The notes under the pieces are model-generated. The model was not told the origin of the DNA. It saw only the letters and a program-made list of their open reading frames with translations, and did no database searches. From positions 124,001 to 188,000 of the forward strand of contig CAKQTH010000001.1 in assembly GCA_934276635.1 (NCBI GenBank): a DNA stretch of 64,000 bases. Reading direction: 5' to 3'. The translations under genes were made by a program, and so were the position numbers. Positions 61,013 to 64,000 of this stretch are shown in pieces. This stretch comes from an uncultured Alphaproteobacteria bacterium (GTDB taxonomy: Bacteria > Pseudomonadota > Alphaproteobacteria > RF32 > CAG-239). Position 1 is the first letter of the stretch; each line of letters opens with the position of its first letter.

Positions 61013-61823
61013 AAAAATCGGGACAATATTGCTCGCTCTTTGCGGTTTATATATCATTTTTTGTTTGACCGTATATTTCTTTCCGGAAATGTTTTTTTAT
61101 AATCCGACAAACAAGCCGTCGGATATCTCCGCGGCGCATCAGGGCGGATATCAGGCGGAAGAAGTCCACTATAAATCTGCGGACGGAACGGATTTGCTCG
61201 GTTGGTATACAAAGCCGGTTTCGGAAAACTATGTTGTGTTGTTTCTGCACGGAAATTCTTATAATGTTGAAAAGTTTTATCAAAAAATGTTGCCGCTCGC
61301 AAAGGCCGGATACGGCACATTTATGGCGGAATACCGCGGGTTCGGCGGCATAAAAGGTGAAATCAATCAAAAAAATCTGGAAGAAGACGCCATTGCCGCA
61401 GTCAACTATTTGAAATCGCTCGGTTATGAAAATGATAACATAATCGTATACGGTATGTCGCTCGGTTCGCATATGGCAATCAACACGGTTTATAATCTGC
61501 AAAAAGACGGAAAATTTGCCTCGCTTTTGCTCGAAGTTCCGTTTGACAGCCTGCACGGAGTTATTGAAAAAGTTGTGCCGACTCCGCTGCCGATTAAGCA
61601 AATTGTCCGCGATAAATATGACAATATGGCGATGATAGACAAGATTGATACAAATGTTTTGATTATGGGAGGTTCGGAAGATCCGACCGTTCCGATAGAG
61701 CTGGCGGAAAATCTTTTTGCAAGGGCAAGCGAGCCGAAAACTATGTTGGTCTATAATGAGGCCAAACACAACAATCTTTATGATTATAAAAACTATGAAG
61801 ATATAATCAAATGGCTTGAATAA
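61005..61823 (+). CDS. Alpha/beta hydrolase with N-terminal membrane anchor
   Basis: The 272-residue protein has an N-terminal hydrophobic span (IGTILLALCGLYIIFCLTVYF, about 4-24), followed by an alpha/beta-hydrolase fold. It has LFLHGNSYNVEKF (about 81-93), the nucleophile elbow YGMSLGSHMAI (Ser near 148), an acid in VLIMGGSEDPTVP (~222), and a catalytic His in NEAKHNNLYD (~252). It resembles the BEM46/YfhR-like group. It overlaps the prfB end by eight bases. The substrate is unknown; a membrane or periplasmic esterase is likely. Confidence 0.85.
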   Translation: MVKKIGTILLALCGLYIIFCLTVYFFPEMFFYNPTNKPSDISAAHQGGYQAEEVHYKSADGTDLLGWYTKPVSENYVVLFLHGNSYNVEKFYQKMLPLAKAGYGTFMAEYRGFGGIKGEINQKNLEEDAIAAVNYLKSLGYENDNIIVYGMSLGSHMAINTVYNLQKDGKFASLLLEVPFDSLHGVIEKVVPTPLPIKQIVRDKYDNMAMIDKIDTNVLIMGGSEDPTVPIELAENLFARASEPKTMLVYNEAKHNNLYDYKNYEDIIKWLE

Positions 61824-61838
61824 AGGGCGCTGCAGCAG

Positions 61839-64000
61839 ATGAAAAAAGTTTCAAACAGATTGTATCTTTTGAAAAAAACTCTCGATTATACGGGAGTTTT
61901 TCTGCTGTTGATGATATTGTTCGCTCTTTGGCAGCTGTATAAGGGACCGATATCTGTTCCGTTTTTGAAACCGTATATAATTCAAGCACTTAACTATGAT
62001 GCAAATAATACGGTGTCGGTTGATGAAGTTAATATCGAGCTGGTACGCTCAATCCGGCCGATAAAAATTATTGCAAAAAATGTAAAATACCGCAGCTCTG
62101 ATGAAGATATATCGATTGAAGCGCCTGATGTTTCCGTCTCGTTCAGTATCAGAGCGCTGATGCGCGGAATGATTGCGCCGAGCCGAATTGCAGTGGAAAA
62201 TCCGAAATTGTATATTTTTACGACATACGGCATCGACAAAGAAAAAGTTGAAGACACAAACAAACTGAAAATGGCCTATTATGCTGATATGTTTGAACAA
62301 TTTGTCGAGCATTTTAACTCGGAAGACAAGCTGTATCCGGAAAGTTATATCAACGATATTGTCGTGACCGGTGCGGAAGTTGAATTTCACGAGGTTGATT
62401 TGGGCCGGAAATGGAATTTTTCGGATTTGAACTATACTTTTTCACGAAAATTTACCAATATGGAAACAAAGCTTGATACGCTTGTAAATATGCAGGACAG
62501 AATGTCGGCGTTCGGGCTTGAGGCGGCATATCAGCCGGCGGAAAAGAAAATTTCGTATCAAACATATTTCTCAGAGCTGTATTTTTCGGATTTGGCGGAA
62601 AATATCGCACCGGCGGAAATCGGCTATAAATTTGATATTCCGGTCAGCGCCAGATTTGAGGGAACAATTGATTTTGCGGCGATTTTGGCAAATAAGGACA
62701 ATGTGGCAAAAGCCATAAATGAATCTGTCGGAAATATATCGTTCAGAGTTGAAGGAGGAACCGGCAGCGTTAAGTTTTCTGACGATGAAACAATGAATTA
62801 TCCGGTGAACGACTTTGTTTTGAACGGGCAAGTCGAGGGGGGATTGCAAAAAATCGTGATTAATGATGCAAACTTTGACCTGGACGGGGAAAAAATCAAA
62901 ATCTCGCTGGAAGCAAAAGGTTTGCAAAAATATTTTATCGAAAAATCGCCTAAAGATATTCAAATCAAACTTAGGACTGATATCAATCAGTTTTCGCTCA
63001 GCAAATTATCGGTATATTGGCCGCGGTATATTGCCGAAAAGGCCTGGGAGTGGTGCAAAGATTCGATATACGGCGGACTTGCAAAAAATGCTTATTTTGA
63101 GTTTTTGTTCAAGTATAATGACAGCAAAAAAGCGGTTACATTTGCCGATTTGAAGGGAAAAGTCGAGATAGAAGACAGTAATATCAATTATCTCGGCGAG
63201 CTGCCAGTAGTAAAGAATTTTTACGGAACCGCCGATTTTTCAAATGATAGCATATATATCAAAGTGGACAAAGGAGTCGCGGACGGAGTTATTGTCAGTG
63301 ACGGGTTTGTTCATCTTTATGATTTGGGTTCCGAGCACAATATGATAAAAATCAGGCTTATCGGGAATTCGTCAATCAAAGACGCGCTCAATTTTATTGA
63401 CCATAAACCGCTTGATTTTGCAAAAGATTTGGGAATTAATCCGCAAAAAGTTTCCGGCGATGTTGATGTCAATTTGGTGCTGGCGTTTGAGCTTAAATCG
63501 GATATCACAAACAAAGATGTCGAAGTGGAAGTTACGGCCGACCTGCATAATCTTGAAATTGCGGATATTGCGGACAAAAAGCCGCTTAAAGCAGAAAAAT
63601 TGGAGTTGGTTGTTGACAATAACGGTTTCAGGTTGTTCGGCAATGCGGTTTTTGATGAAATTCCGCTGAAACTGAACCTGAGCGAGGATTTTCACTCAGC
63701 AAAATACAAAAGCAAATATGATGTTTCATTCAAATTTGACGATTTTGTGAAGAAAAAATTCGGGATAGATTTTGATATTTTGGGCGGAGATTATGCCTCG
63801 GGATATGCTGATGTCAATGCGTCCGTGCTGGTTTATGATAACAAAAAAGCGGATATAGAAGTTGAGGCAGACTTGCAGAATATGCGTATGAATTACGGAT
63901 TTTTCGGCTTTGTAAAAACAATTAAGGAACCGGCTCGGCTTTCTGCAAAAATCAGTGCGAAAAACGGAAAAATAACCAAAGTTGATAAATTTGAGCTGGC
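61839..64000 (+). CDS. AsmA/DUF3971-like envelope protein, 3'-truncated by window edge
   Basis: The frame starts at ATG 61839 and stays open to the right edge (720 codons, no stop). An N-terminal membrane span (GVFLLLMILFALWQLY, about 20-35) is followed by long stretches of repetitive beta structure typical of AsmA-like/YhdP (DUF3971) proteins, now viewed as bridge-like lipid transfer proteins between inner and outer membrane. The section YPESYINDIVVTGAEVEFHE resembles the AsmA-domain strands. It lies 15 bases after the hydrolase gene, so likely co-transcribed. The C-terminus and exact family cannot be judged here. Confidence 0.75.
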   Translation, partial: MKKVSNRLYLLKKTLDYTGVFLLLMILFALWQLYKGPISVPFLKPYIIQALNYDANNTVSVDEVNIELVRSIRPIKIIAKNVKYRSSDEDISIEAPDVSVSFSIRALMRGMIAPSRIAVENPKLYIFTTYGIDKEKVEDTNKLKMAYYADMFEQFVEHFNSEDKLYPESYINDIVVTGAEVEFHEVDLGRKWNFSDLNYTFSRKFTNMETKLDTLVNMQDRMSAFGLEAAYQPAEKKISYQTYFSELYFSDLAENIAPAEIGYKFDIPVSARFEGTIDFAAILANKDNVAKAINESVGNISFRVEGGTGSVKFSDDETMNYPVNDFVLNGQVEGGLQKIVINDANFDLDGEKIKISLEAKGLQKYFIEKSPKDIQIKLRTDINQFSLSKLSVYWPRYIAEKAWEWCKDSIYGGLAKNAYFEFLFKYNDSKKAVTFADLKGKVEIEDSNINYLGELPVVKNFYGTADFSNDSIYIKVDKGVADGVIVSDGFVHLYDLGSEHNMIKIRLIGNSSIKDALNFIDHKPLDFAKDLGINPQKVSGDVDVNLVLAFELKSDITNKDVEVEVTADLHNLEIADIADKKPLKAEKLELVVDNNGFRLFGNAVFDEIPLKLNLSEDFHSAKYKSKYDVSFKFDDFVKKKFGIDFDILGGDYASGYADVNASVLVYDNKKADIEVEADLQNMRMNYGFFGFVKTIKEPARLSAKISAKNGKITKVDKFEL

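Noticed and set aside
1..64000. CRISPR arrays or rRNA genes
   Set aside because: No regularly spaced direct repeats and no rRNA-like sequence were seen when reading through.

Overview
The window looks like a low-GC, Gram-negative alphaproteobacterial chromosome of the gut/rumen-commensal kind. The evidence is an RpoH-type sigma factor, lpxA, YqgE/AlgH, ElbB, a VirD4-type coupling ATPase, and many paralogue-poor secreted and membrane proteins. No genus is assigned. Stop usage is standard: many intact genes end in UGA and tryptophan is UGG. Two tRNA genes were found, and no rRNA or CRISPR array.

Region 1 (1-2621) is the distal end of a prophage: the C-terminal part of a tail-tip/host-specificity protein, then a compact lysis cassette (small membrane protein, lysozyme-like virion protein, 3TM holin, inner-membrane spanin, nested lipoprotein spanin).

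Region 2 (2690-13350) is AT-rich cargo that reads like a small biosynthetic cluster. It holds P-loop kinases (one fused to an ASCH-like domain), a NUDIX hydrolase, a histidine phosphatase, a NodU/TobZ-type carbamoyltransferase, a dehydroquinate-synthase-like sugar-phosphate cyclase, an aminoglycoside/choline-kinase-like phosphotransferase, a GalT-like nucleotidylyltransferase, an unknown protein, a frameshifted inositol-monophosphatase-like gene, a pol-beta-type nucleotidyltransferase and another P-loop kinase. The set fits synthesis, activation and carbamoylation of a cyclitol or sugar phosphate, but the product is unknown.

Region 3 (13399-21758, all minus strand) is one operon: type III restriction-modification mod, a three-TM membrane protein, a Ser/Thr-rich small protein, res, and an SNF2-like helicase with a coiled-coil tail. 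It is decayed. mod has an in-frame TAG plus a frameshift, res has lost its ExK nuclease motif through a frameshifting deletion, and the helicase has an in-frame TGA. The mobile block stops about 500 bp short of the 3' end of a tRNA-Pro(CGG) gene, a likely attachment site.

Region 4 (22255-36373) is ordinary chromosome with accessory surface genes: a GT2-DUF1796 glycosyltransferase, an outer-membrane protein, trigger factor, tRNA-Leu(TAG), prfC, a large Cys-rich secreted protein, a secreted nitroreductase-like protein, a polytopic membrane protein, a HEXXH protein, a TetR regulator with its methyltransferase, and a metallo-beta-lactamase-fold hydrolase.

Region 5 (36497-43816, minus) is an operon ending in a VirD4/TraG coupling ATPase. 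Upstream of it lie two related membrane proteins and two large charged cytoplasmic proteins; this may be a coupling module or effector set of a type IV secretion system whose core is not in the window.

Region 6 (43920-64000) is mostly housekeeping: rluD, rpoH, a TrmN6-like methyltransferase, yqgE, a DsbD-family protein, rnhA, an AlbA/Schlafen-domain protein, an M16 peptidase, elbB, gltX, lpxA, an AmiC-type amidase, PBP1A, prfB with its programmed frameshift, an alpha/beta hydrolase, and the start of an AsmA/DUF3971-like envelope protein cut by the right edge.
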